Shown here: positions 7,607 to 14,511 of the stretch, piece after piece | How the letters are laid out: each line of letters begins with the position of its first letter | How positions within the stretch are numbered: the first letter of the stretch is position 1 | Origin: JBJXFK01 sp046155505 | GTDB lineage: Bacteria > Planctomycetota > Phycisphaerae > UBA1845 > Fen-1342 | Direction of reading: 5' to 3' | NCBI GenBank assembly: GCA_046155505.1 | Contig: JBJXFK010000283.1 | Location: 1 to 37,687, forward strand | Length of the DNA: 37,687 nt | The notes under the pieces: generated by a model | What the model was told of the DNA's origin: nothing | Database searches by the model: none | The model's input: the letters and a program-made list of their open reading frames with translations, nothing else | Translations under genes and position numbers: made by a program

Positions 7607-8034
7607 GTGCCATGCCGATGGCGGTACTCCGCAATCGGCATGTCTTTGCGTGGGTCGCAAAGAGAAGCAGCCGAGGGCGGCAGCTCCACAGAGGCGGGTG
7701 CGAAGCCGATCGCCGTTCGCGTAGCATGTCTTCAACGCTTCCGTCGCCGGTGGCCGTTGCTCTTCGACCGAACGTCGCTGAATTGCACGATATGGCGAAG
7801 GTTGATCGTGCGGAAATCGGCCGCGACCCGCGCGCCGTCCGTATCGACTTGATACTCCGTCGGCAGCACGGCCGTGGCGATTCCAATGATGACCATCCCT
7901 GGCCGCTCGACATTGATAATGGTGCCGTCGGTCAAGTGGATTCGAAAGGGTTGGAAGGGCTGATCTTCCAGTCGCTTTTGAAGATCGATCGGACGCATCG
8001 CCAACCTCCCGCGTCATTCTACACCGGCTTCATG
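7607..8034. repeat. Tandem duplication, unit A (about 430 bp)
   Basis: Matches unit B (8048-8474) at an offset of 440-441 bases. Each unit carries an upstream GTGCCATGCCGATGGCGGTA block, a GCAGCCGAGGGCGGCAGCTC block and one 88-codon gene. Unit A also keeps a 16-base remnant of the paaD 3' end (8019-8034). Confidence 0.85.
7732..7998 (-). CDS. Small conserved protein, paralogue A of a tandem pair
   Basis: 88 residues from the ATG at 7998, with GGGAGG six bases upstream. The core LxxQPFQPFRIHLTDGTIINVERPGMVIIGIATAVL, with a later INLRHIVQF strand, resembles a small family that recurs in planctomycetes with an FRPFRIHLSDG motif. The function is unknown; the fold looks like a small all-beta domain. 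It shares the same pattern with the neighbour at 8172, with roughly half the residues identical by eye. The last nine residues (SNGHRRRKR) are encoded by the shared flanking repeat, so the C-terminus may be an acquired basic tail. Confidence 0.75.
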   Translation of the reverse strand: MRPIDLQKRLEDQPFQPFRIHLTDGTIINVERPGMVIIGIATAVLPTEYQVDTDGARVAADFRTINLRHIVQFSDVRSKSNGHRRRKR

Positions 8035-8047
8035 CGCCGGGTGCCGA

Positions 8048-8474
8048 GTGCCATGCCGATGGCGGTACTCAGCAATCGGCATGTGTTCGTGTGGGACGCA
8101 ATAAAAGCAGCCGAGGGCGGCAGCTCCACAAAGTCGGGTGCGAAGCCGATGGCCGTTCGCGTCGCATGTCTTCACCGCTTCCGCCGGCGGTGGCCGTTGC
8201 GTTTTTCGTCGACGTCGCTGAGTTGCACGATGTGCTTGAGTGAAATCGTGCGCCAGGTATCGGCGATCTCGGTGCCGTCGGGCAGCTTCACAAACTGCCG
8301 CGGCAGAACGGCGGTGGCGATGCCGACCATGACCATGCCGGGCTGCACGACGTTGAACACGCTGCCGTCGGACAAGTGAATCCGGAAGGGCCGGAATGGC
8401 AGGTCATTCAGTTTGGCAAGCAGGTCATCGGGGCGCATCGCCAACCTCCCGCACCATTCTACACCGGCTTCATG
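8048..8474. repeat. Tandem duplication, unit B (about 430 bp)
   Basis: Second copy of the 7607-8034 unit. Its right edge falls inside the last codons of paaD (CATTCTACACCGGCTTCATG), which shows where the duplication junction lay. The non-coding parts of the units look more alike than the coding parts. Confidence 0.85.
8172..8438 (-). CDS. Small conserved protein, paralogue B of a tandem pair
   Basis: 88 residues, ATG at 8438 with GGGAGG six bases upstream, starting 20 bases after the paaD stop. The sequence LPFRPFRIHLSDGSVFNVVQPGMVMVGIATAVLPRQF followed by ISLKHIVQLSD parallels paralogue A. The basic tail RNGHRRRKR again comes from repeat DNA. It may be co-transcribed with paaD. No catalytic residues are apparent and no function can be given. 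Confidence 0.75.
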   Translation of the reverse strand: MRPDDLLAKLNDLPFRPFRIHLSDGSVFNVVQPGMVMVGIATAVLPRQFVKLPDGTEIADTWRTISLKHIVQLSDVDEKRNGHRRRKR

Positions 8475-9076
8475 TGCTCAAACTGATTTCGGCACGCGTC
8501 GCAGTAGTAGATCATGCGGCAGCGCGTCGGGCCGAATTGGCTTTCCATGTGCGTCTGGTCGCTGCCGCAATAGGGGCACGCGGCGAATGCGGGCGAGCCA
8601 CCGATCGTCAGCGGGACGATCGGCGAGCCGTCCGGACCGACGGTTTTTTGCAGCGAGCCGCGCTGGGGGACGGTGACGCCGTGTTTGCGAAGTGCCTCGC
8701 GGCCGGCGTCGGTGATGCGCTCGACCGACCAGGGCGGGTCGTTCACGAAACGCACGCGAATGTCGGTCGCACCGAGCGTGCGCAGCTTCCACTCGATCTC
8801 TTCGCGCAGCACATCGAGCGCGGGGCAGCCGATGAAGGTGGGGGTGATGTCCACTTCGACGCGACACGCTTCGGGATTTTGGATTTTGGATTTTGGATTT
8901 TGGATTGCGGGGGCCGAGCCGTGACTGACACTCGGAGCGTCCGCGTCGTGCGCAGTGCATGCTTGGTTGTCGGAGTGGACGCGCACATCGGTCACGATCC
9001 CGAGATCAACGATGTTGATCGGCATCTCGGGATCGAGGACCGTTGCCAGCGTCGCCCGTACATCTTGGACGTTCAT
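8459..9076 (-). CDS. paaD: Phenylacetyl-CoA epoxidase subunit PaaD-like, with repeat insertion
   Basis: 205 residues from the ATG at 9076. The N-terminal MIP18/DUF59 domain reads ATVLDPEMPINIVDLGIVTDVRV, then ITPTFIGCPALDVL with Cys84. The C-terminal zinc ribbon has Cys167, Cys170, Cys192 and Cys195 (CPYCGSD...FGPTRC...YYCDACRNQFEHMK), the PaaD layout. PaaD is thought to help mature the iron centre of the PaaABC(D)E epoxidase. Residues about 34-70, between the two strands of a beta hairpin, are extra: they end in AIQNPKSKIQNPE, encoded by a GGATTTT heptamer array. Without the insertion the length would be about 168, normal for PaaD. paaC lies just upstream on the same strand. Other genomes use PaaD homologues in general Fe-S assembly, an alternative role. 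Confidence 0.88.
   Translation of the reverse strand: MNVQDVRATLATVLDPEMPINIVDLGIVTDVRVHSDNQACTAHDADAPSVSHGSAPAIQNPKSKIQNPEACRVEVDITPTFIGCPALDVLREEIEWKLRTLGATDIRVRFVNDPPWSVERITDAGREALRKHGVTVPQRGSLQKTVGPDGSPIVPLTIGGSPAFAACPYCGSDQTHMESQFGPTRCRMIYYCDACRNQFEHMKPV
8874..8906. repeat. GGATTTT heptamer array inside paaD
   Basis: Four exact GGATTTT units plus GGATT, flanked by TTCGG and GCGG, as in the array at 4089-4121. Translated from the minus strand it gives AIQNPKSKIQNPE in the PaaD insertion. Confidence 0.95.
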
Positions 9077-9099
9077 CGATCGTACTCGCGCAAGGCCAA

Positions 9100-9222
9100 A
9101 AGGTCGAAGGCCGAATGCCGAAATCCCTGTGCCCAACGTCACTATGGACCGACGGCGCGTTGAAGCGTTGGGGTTGGTGCTGGCGATCGCGCTTCGTCCT
9201 TCGCCCCTCGGCCTTCGACCTT
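9100..9222. repeat. Inverted repeat pair between paaC and paaD
   Basis: AAGGTCGAAGGCCGA at 9100-9114 pairs exactly with 9208-9222. The inner arm starts right after the paaC stop codon (9224-9226). The 147-base gap would otherwise be a normal intercistronic spacer, so this looks like an interspersed element lodged in the operon. Confidence 0.7.
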
Positions 9223-9223
9223 G

Positions 9224-10003
9224 CTACCAACTCGCTTCCGGCTCCACGCGGTAGACCTCGGTCATCTCCGTGTGCAGGGCGGCGAATTCGTTGCTGCGGA
9301 CGCCGCGACGGCCGGCGGGCTTCAAAAAATCCGCACGGGGCAACGAGAGTTCGAGCGTCGCCGCCTCGACCACGTTTTCGATCGCACTCTCCCATTGATC
9401 ATACATATCCGCAGTGCCGCGCGGGTAAATTCCCGCCGATTCCAGTTGCTCGACGCCGGCAGTCGGTTCGAACAGGGCGGTCGCGAGTGGGGCGAGCCGG
9501 GTCAGGGCGGCTTGCATGCGCCCCCGCGCGTCGTCGCCGCCTTTGCCGAGCCGCACGACCCACTGATCGGCATGCCCGATCGCGAGCCGTTCTTCGGCAA
9601 AGAGCCGGGCGGCGAGGTCGCGCAGCGGCTTGTAGTTGCTGCTGGCGAGGCGGCCGAGGCGCAACTGATCAAAATGGTCGCAGAAAAATTGCCGCGCGAT
9701 GGCGACCGACCAATCGAACTCGTCGCTCAGCTCGACCAGTTGGGCGCAGCGATATTGCTCGGGCGTGCGGCCATACGCGATCGCATCGGCCCGACCGCCG
9801 CTGAAGCCGGCGATCATTTCGTAGAGGCCCATCGCGTGTGCGAGGTCGTCCTGCGCGAGCGATGCGAAGGCGATGTCCTCTTCGAGCATGGGGCCAAGGC
9901 CGGTCCAGTCGGCATTGCGATGGCCGAGGATGAATTTGTCGTCGGCGATGCTCAGTAAGAGGTCGGTGAGGGAGGCTTCGAGTTGTTTGGGAAGTTGATC
10001 CAT
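9224..10003 (-). CDS. paaC: Phenylacetyl-CoA epoxidase subunit PaaC-like
   Basis: 259 residues from the ATG at 10003. The sequence LLSIADDKFILGHRNADWTGLGPMLEEDIAFASLAQDDLAHA (16-57) is the PaaC signature, a ferritin-like helical bundle. PaaC is the non-catalytic scaffold that pairs with the di-iron subunit PaaA in the epoxidase acting on phenylacetyl-CoA. Later helices (FDWSVAIARQFFCDHFDQLRL, LFAEERLAIGHADQWVVRLGKGG) fit. It lies between paaD and two zinc-ribbon membrane protein genes on the same strand. paaA, the catalytic subunit, is not in the window, so the complex must be completed from elsewhere or the locus has another role. Confidence 0.92.
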   Translation of the reverse strand: MDQLPKQLEASLTDLLLSIADDKFILGHRNADWTGLGPMLEEDIAFASLAQDDLAHAMGLYEMIAGFSGGRADAIAYGRTPEQYRCAQLVELSDEFDWSVAIARQFFCDHFDQLRLGRLASSNYKPLRDLAARLFAEERLAIGHADQWVVRLGKGGDDARGRMQAALTRLAPLATALFEPTAGVEQLESAGIYPRGTADMYDQWESAIENVVEAATLELSLPRADFLKPAGRRGVRSNEFAALHTEMTEVYRVEPEASW

Positions 10004-10100
10004 TCTCGGCCTTTTTGTCGATCTGGGCGCGGGACAACGGGACACCGGGCACACGTACGCACTGCACATGCGACTGAAGGGTCAGTGTATCACAAGCCGC

Positions 10101-10538
10101 TCAGGCGATCATGTGTTCGGACGAACCGCACTCCGGGCAGCGGGTTCGCTCCGGTTGGCCGCGCAGGTCGTAGCCGCACGCGATGCAGACCCGCTGTCCC
10201 GCACGCCGACACTCTTCTCGGAATAGGCGCTGCGTTCGGCGGCGACCGACCCAGAGCGCCGCAAAGAGTGTCGTCAAGAGGAGCAGGCCGGAGATCGCTT
10301 GGTAACAAAGCTCTCCCAGCCGTACGCCCAGCGATCCGACGAGCGGCGCACGCAACGGACCAAGCACGATTCGCGCCAACTCCCCGCCGCCGACGATGAA
10401 GCCCGCCAAGGCAAAGAAGTAATAGGCACCCTGGAAGCGGCTCGCTGTCTTCGTGCTGATATCAAGCCGGCTTTGCTCAGGGATTCGCTCCCATTCCTCG
10501 GTCAAATCTGAAAGTCGAAACAGCAACGGAGGTTTCAT
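10101..10538 (-). CDS. Membrane protein with C-terminal DLRG zinc ribbon (in paa cluster)
   Basis: 145 residues from the ATG at 10538, with GCGAGG just upstream; a TTG 12 bases earlier is less likely. Two hydrophobic segments (about 38-60 and 80-98) precede a basic RRRTQRLFREECRR stretch and a zinc ribbon with Cys118, Cys121, Cys134 and Cys137 (CIACGYDLRGQPERTRCPECG). The tail is nearly the same as in the genes at 6980 and 10564, while the membrane part differs. Function unknown. It lies between paaC and paaB with same-strand spacing that suggests co-transcription. Confidence 0.8.
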   Translation of the reverse strand: MKPPLLFRLSDLTEEWERIPEQSRLDISTKTASRFQGAYYFFALAGFIVGGGELARIVLGPLRAPLVGSLGVRLGELCYQAISGLLLLTTLFAALWVGRRRTQRLFREECRRAGQRVCIACGYDLRGQPERTRCPECGSSEHMIA

Positions 10539-10563
10539 CGCACCTCGCAATGTTCACGGTGTT

Positions 10564-11022
10564 TCAGGTCGGATCGCTGAGCGACTTCGTATGCTGATCG
10601 AGCGTGCCACATTCCGGACAATTCGCCGTCGCGGCGGCGGCGCGAAGGTCGTAACCGCACGCCACGCAAACGCGTATTCCGATCGATCGAACCTCATGCC
10701 GAAACATGCGTTGAACGTGCGGTCGAATGAGTGTTAGTAGGCCGATTTGCACGAGGAACGCGACGCCGAAGATCGCGATCAGATACGCGAGCCATGCGGC
10801 GGCTTCGCCACTGTACGGGACCAGAACAACCATCAGTCTTCTCGCGAGCAGCGGGCCAACTGAGCCGATGAGGCCACCCATCAAGCCGCCAAATACGATT
10901 AGCCGCCAGTCCCACATTAGCCGAGACCAAAGCGCACTCCACACCGCGCGTTGATCCGTCGCACCGAGCGCCGCAAACTCGCCCCGCAAGTCACACGCCC
11001 AAAGCCAGATCGCCCGCCTCAA
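10564..11022 (-). CDS. Membrane protein with C-terminal DLR zinc ribbon, TTG start overlapping paaB
   Basis: 152 residues if it begins at the TTG at 11022. That TTG has AAGGAG five bases upstream and overlaps the paaB stop by two bases, a clear sign of translational coupling. An upstream in-frame start at 11088 would lie deep inside paaB. Hydrophobic segments (DWRLIVFGGLMGGLIGSVGPLL; AAWLAYLIAIFGVAFLVQIGLL) are followed by RPHVQRMFRHEVRSIGIR and the ribbon CVACGYDLRAAAATANCPECG, where the usual G of DLRG is Ala. The coupling to paaB ties this membrane zinc protein to the Paa locus. Function unknown. Confidence 0.78.
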   Translation of the reverse strand: MRRAIWLWACDLRGEFAALGATDQRAVWSALWSRLMWDWRLIVFGGLMGGLIGSVGPLLARRLMVVLVPYSGEAAAWLAYLIAIFGVAFLVQIGLLTLIRPHVQRMFRHEVRSIGIRVCVACGYDLRAAAATANCPECGTLDQHTKSLSDPT

Positions 11023-11405
11023 AAGTGCTCCTTGATGTCCTCTTTCTTGTACTCCGTGTATTCCTTCGCCGACATGTACTGCTTCCACTTCTCGCCGACG
11101 TTGTAGCCTTTCGCAAAGCGGTAGCTCTGATCGGTGAGCCGGAACACGAGATCCTTGTCATAGTCTGTCCGCACGATCGCACTGCGCGGCACGACCCAGA
11201 CCTGCACGCATTCCTGATCGCGTCCGTAGTGCTCGCGGGCGAAGAGCAGCGCCATCTGATCGTCGGCGGCGTCCACGCTGCCCGCGTGCGCGTGTGCCTT
11301 GCCGCGTTCGAGCTGGACAAAAACCTCATACGGCTTCAGATCGCCCTCGGGCGGCGAGGCGAGATCGCCGGTCGCTGTCGGTACGTGATCGCGAAATTTG
11401 GACAT
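11019..11405 (-). CDS. paaB: Phenylacetyl-CoA epoxidase subunit PaaB-like
   Basis: 128 residues from the ATG at 11405. The core YEVFVQLERGKAHAHAGSVDAADDQMALLFAREHYGRDQECVQVWVVPRSAI (26-77) is the PaaB signature; PaaB bridges PaaAC heterodimers in the epoxidase. The C-terminal tail (YRFAKGYNVGEKWKQYMSAKEYTEYKKEDIKEHF) is long compared with the roughly 95-residue E. coli protein. It is the first gene of a minus-strand series paaB, two zinc-ribbon genes, paaC, paaD. Upstream is a heptamer-array hairpin region and then an unrelated secreted dehydrogenase, not paaA. Confidence 0.9.
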   Translation of the reverse strand: MSKFRDHVPTATGDLASPPEGDLKPYEVFVQLERGKAHAHAGSVDAADDQMALLFAREHYGRDQECVQVWVVPRSAIVRTDYDKDLVFRLTDQSYRFAKGYNVGEKWKQYMSAKEYTEYKKEDIKEHF

Positions 11406-11447
11406 GATGGGGCAGGATACTGCAATCGAGAGACGGCGGAAATGGGT

Positions 11448-11542
11448 GAGTAGCGAGTATCGAGTAGCGAGTATCGAGTTGAGAAAAGACGCGGGCCGTT
11501 CGCTACTCAACTCGCTATTCGCTATTCGCTACTCGATACTTC
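11448..11542. repeat. Opposed heptamer arrays (GAGTNNC and CTAYTCG)
   Basis: Five heptamers of GAGT(AGC/ATC/TGA) type run from 11448 to 11482. After about 18 bases, six heptamers of CTAYTCG type run from 11501 to 11542. The halves are roughly inverted, so a hairpin is possible. It lies between the sugar dehydrogenase stop and the paaB start. Confidence 0.85.
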
Positions 11543-11545
11543 CCC

Positions 11546-12967
11546 TCACAGCCCGAAATTCGCCAGCAGAACCGCCAGATCGGGCAGATCGACGCAGCCG
11601 TCTGCGTTGAAATCCGCAGTCGCGACAAAGCCGGGCGTGCCGCCGCACAAACCAAACGTGCCGAGCAACGTCGAGAGGTCGGTCAGGTCCACGTCGCCGT
11701 CACAATCGACATCGCCCGCGGGTTCGGGCGTGACCGGCACGATTTTGAACAGCTCGCCGAACTGGCCCTGAGTCGACGTCCAACGGCAGACGTACAGTTC
11801 GCCGAAGAAGTCCTCGCCAAACGAGACGAGCGTCGACGCGATCGGCAATTCGGGTCGGCGGTTCGTGAAATTCGTCACGCCGCCGCCCTCGTAGCGGAAC
11901 GACCAGATGGTGTTGTTCCAATCGCCGAAAAAGTACGTTCCGCGCAGGGCGGGCATGGCGCAGCCGCGATACACGTAGCCGCCGATGACCGCCGTGCCCT
12001 GGCTGCGCGGATAGTCGTACACCGGCGGCGTCGATGGCGGCAGCGGACTCGTGCAGCCGGCGTAACCCGTCGGCAGATTGCCTTCCATGCAACGCCAGCC
12101 AAAGAACGTGCCGCTCGTGCCTGCGGGGATCAGGTCGATTTCCTCGCGTGCGAGTTGGCCGACATCGCCGATCCACATGTCGCCGGTCTCGCGATCGAAC
12201 GAGCAGCGCCAGGCGTTTCGCAGGCCGAAGGCGAAAATCTCGGGCGCGACGCCGACCTGCCCGACGAACGGATTGGTCGCGGGAATGTGGTAGTGCTTGT
12301 TGCTGTCGGCGGGAAAACCGTCGTCGTCGGCTGTTCCGGGGTCGCCGTCGGGGCCGTTCACGTCGATGCGCAGAATTTTGCCCATGAGCACGGCTCGGTT
12401 GGAGGCGTTGTTCTGCGGATCTTGTTCGCCGCCGTCGCCCGTGGGAATGTAGAGATAGCCGTCGTCATCGAAGTCGATCCAGCCGGCACGGTGGTTGCGC
12501 AGGGTGTAGGGGATGCGGAGAATTTGTTGCCGCGAGGCCGGGTCGGCGATGTTTGGGTTCGCCTGCGAAACGCGGAAACGCGAAATGACGGTGTCGGCGT
12601 TACTGACCGTCCCGACCGTGTAGTTCACATAGAAATACCCGTTGTTCTCAAAGTCGGGATGAAACGCGAGTCCGAGCAGGCCATATTCGAGCACATACCC
12701 GTCCGAGCCGGTCATCAGCGGGCCGACATCGACAAAGGGAGTGGGCAGCAGCGCGCCGTTGCGGAGAATTTTGATCTTGCCGCGCTGCTCGATGATGAAC
12801 AGCCGCGATGGGTCATTTGGCGCGTGCGTGACAAAGATCGGCTGCGTGAGTCCGCCGACGATGCTCTGCAAGCGCAGCGGTGGATCGGCGGCGTGCAACT
12901 GAGATCTGGTGGTGCACACAATTAGCACAATGCTACAGACCGTGACCACGGTAGTCGGGGCGCGCAT
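11546..12967 (-). CDS. Secreted PQQ-type glucose/sorbosone dehydrogenase-like protein with dockerin tail
   Basis: 473 residues, ATG at 12967 with GGAGA five bases upstream. A signal peptide (about 1-26) leads into a six-bladed beta-propeller of the soluble aldose dehydrogenase type: GGLTQPIFVTHAPNDPSRLFIIEQRGKI, LLGLAFHPDFENNGYFYVNY, then NHRAGWIDFDDDGYLYIPTGDGG with His159 in the expected catalytic/PQQ position, and FAFGLRNAWRCSFD. The C-terminal 56 residues (418-473) carry two dockerin-like loops (GDVDCDGDVDLTDLSTLL and ADFNADGCVDLPDLAVLL). Known relatives oxidise sugars with PQQ in the periplasm or outside the cell; some propeller relatives are not enzymes. No PQQ genes are in view. Confidence 0.88.
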   Translation of the reverse strand: MRAPTTVVTVCSIVLIVCTTRSQLHAADPPLRLQSIVGGLTQPIFVTHAPNDPSRLFIIEQRGKIKILRNGALLPTPFVDVGPLMTGSDGYVLEYGLLGLAFHPDFENNGYFYVNYTVGTVSNADTVISRFRVSQANPNIADPASRQQILRIPYTLRNHRAGWIDFDDDGYLYIPTGDGGEQDPQNNASNRAVLMGKILRIDVNGPDGDPGTADDDGFPADSNKHYHIPATNPFVGQVGVAPEIFAFGLRNAWRCSFDRETGDMWIGDVGQLAREEIDLIPAGTSGTFFGWRCMEGNLPTGYAGCTSPLPPSTPPVYDYPRSQGTAVIGGYVYRGCAMPALRGTYFFGDWNNTIWSFRYEGGGVTNFTNRRPELPIASTLVSFGEDFFGELYVCRWTSTQGQFGELFKIVPVTPEPAGDVDCDGDVDLTDLSTLLGTFGLCGGTPGFVATADFNADGCVDLPDLAVLLANFGL

Positions 12968-13225
12968 GGATGTCTCCGAAGTGCCGCGCGCGTACTCTTC
13001 GAAAGATCAGAGGGCGAGACGCGTGCGGAATGGCATCAGTCTACTCCGGAGACATCTCGTTCTCGACAGAAAACCAGGCAATACGATGGCGGAAACTCGT
13101 CTTGCCCCCGTGCCCGTTTTGCGGGCGGAGAACAACGGTATCTCACTCGACCCGCGGTTTCGACATTGCGGTGGGTAGCGAGCGGCTTCGCCCGCTACTC
13201 GCGGTGCGATACTCGACACGCACGA

Positions 13226-14212
13226 TCACAGCCCGAAATTCGTCAGCAGCGTCGCCAGATCGGTGAGGTTTACGCAGTTGTCGCCGTGGAAATCCGCGCG
13301 AGCGTCAAAGCCGCCGGCCCCTGAGCAGAGGCCGAAGCTGGAGAGCAGGATCGCGAGATCGGTCAGATCGACATCGCCGTCGCCATCCACGTCACCCGGC
13401 AGAGCGCCGCCGCCGGTGGTGAAGTCCGCCCGCGTGGTCATGTCGAAAATCACCGACGACGTCCCGCCGAAACCCGCGTCCGGCGTTTCGAGTCGCGAGC
13501 TGTACGTGACGTACGCGAGGTAGGCCGTGTTGGGTTGCAGCGTGTCGGCGGGGATGATGAACTCTTGGCGACCCGGATCGCTGAACCACGCGTCGGCATG
13601 GACGCTGGTCGATCCGCCTTGCTCAAATACGAACAGATAGGTCGCGTTGAAATTCGCGCCCGGCACTGCTTCAAAACCGTTGATCCGAAACTCGAAGTCG
13701 CGCGTCGGGTCCATGCCTTGCAGGAAGGTGTGCGTTTCGTCGACCAGCCGCGGCTGACGCGCGTAGAGATCGCCGGGAATCGTGATTGTCGCGTCCTCGG
13801 GTCCGAAGCCGCGAGCCAGCGTGAAGGTGTAGTCGCCGTTGGGAACGGCATCATCCAACTCGCCTTTGGTGAGCCAGCTACCGACGAAGCCGATGTGCGA
13901 GAAATTGCCCACGTCGAGCATGATCGGGGACAGCGGGCTGTCATAGCTGACGCGGACATATCGCGGGCCAAAGATCGTCGGCGGGCCGTTCGGATCATTC
14001 GGCTCGTTTGGTTTGTTGGGGTCGGTGAAGCTGCCATCCCAGAAAACGCGGAAATACGCGAACCAGTTCGGCGAGTCGGTCGGCGGCAGTTCCGAAGTCT
14101 GCGTAAGGTCGACTGCTTTGACAGTGTCGAAGAATGAGATCGAGACATCGGCACGTAGCGATGAAACTGATAGGCAGAGCGTGAGTCCAGACACGACGAG
14201 TCGTCGAAGCAT
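13226..14212 (-). CDS. Secreted dockerin-type protein of unknown function
   Basis: 328 residues from the ATG at 14212, with GGAGG seven bases upstream; it begins a signal peptide (LRRLVVSGLTLCLSVSSLRA, about 2-21). The mature part is rich in beta-strand-like sequence and has an Asn/Pro-rich loop DPNKPNEPNDPNGPP. No catalytic family is recognised. The last 56 residues (from about 273) hold two dockerin-like loops (GDVDGDGDVDLTDLAILL, ADFHGDNCVNLTDLATLL). It lies downstream of, and divergent from, the TetR/RND unit. The open frame upstream of the signal peptide is spurious. Confidence 0.8.
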   Translation of the reverse strand: MLRRLVVSGLTLCLSVSSLRADVSISFFDTVKAVDLTQTSELPPTDSPNWFAYFRVFWDGSFTDPNKPNEPNDPNGPPTIFGPRYVRVSYDSPLSPIMLDVGNFSHIGFVGSWLTKGELDDAVPNGDYTFTLARGFGPEDATITIPGDLYARQPRLVDETHTFLQGMDPTRDFEFRINGFEAVPGANFNATYLFVFEQGGSTSVHADAWFSDPGRQEFIIPADTLQPNTAYLAYVTYSSRLETPDAGFGGTSSVIFDMTTRADFTTGGGALPGDVDGDGDVDLTDLAILLSSFGLCSGAGGFDARADFHGDNCVNLTDLATLLTNFGL

Positions 14213-14493
14213 AGGTCGCCTCCTTCTTGTGTCAGCGGTGTGCGATCGTGTTGCGTGATGACTTGGACTTCGCCCAGCGCGATGATTGTAGCGTTTGATT
14301 TTCAGGACGAACGGAGCATTCGAAAGGAACAGATTCATCGTTCGACTGCAAACCCGCGAGCTCGATCGGGCCAGTCGCAAGCGCTCGCGAGTCATACTGT
14401 GCCGGTCGTCGTGGGCGATTGGGCCCATCGCCGGTCGGGAGGCAATGCGCGTCGTAATCAGCGCGTCGTGTTCTGAATGCTAACATAACCCAA
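14213..14493. other. Divergent intergenic region
   Basis: About 280 bases between the dockerin gene (minus) and the tetR operators (plus). It should hold the dockerin gene's promoter. No gene, array or clear promoter hexamers could be supported here. Confidence 0.4.
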
Positions 14494-14511
14494 AAACCGT
14501 CTGGCCGGTTT
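14494..14511. promoter_or_regulatory. Probable TetR operator 1
   Basis: AAACCG-N6-CGGTTT is a perfect outer palindrome over the core CCGTCTGGCCGG. It shares ACCGTCTGG with operator 2, and the two centres are 22 bp apart, about two helical turns. Confidence 0.65.

Noticed and set aside
7532..8017. Long N-terminal extension of the zinc-ribbon membrane protein
   Set aside because: It overlaps a small gene with its own ribosome site and consists of interspersed repeats. The ATG at 7531 has a good ribosome site.
4089..8906. CRISPR-like array suspicion for the GGATTTT repeats
   Set aside because: The units are 7 bases without spacers, so they are simple tandem arrays.
9100..9222. Small RNA gene between paaC and paaD, from the inverted arms
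   Set aside because: The arms are far apart, with no promoter or terminator signal. An interspersed repeat is the simpler reading.
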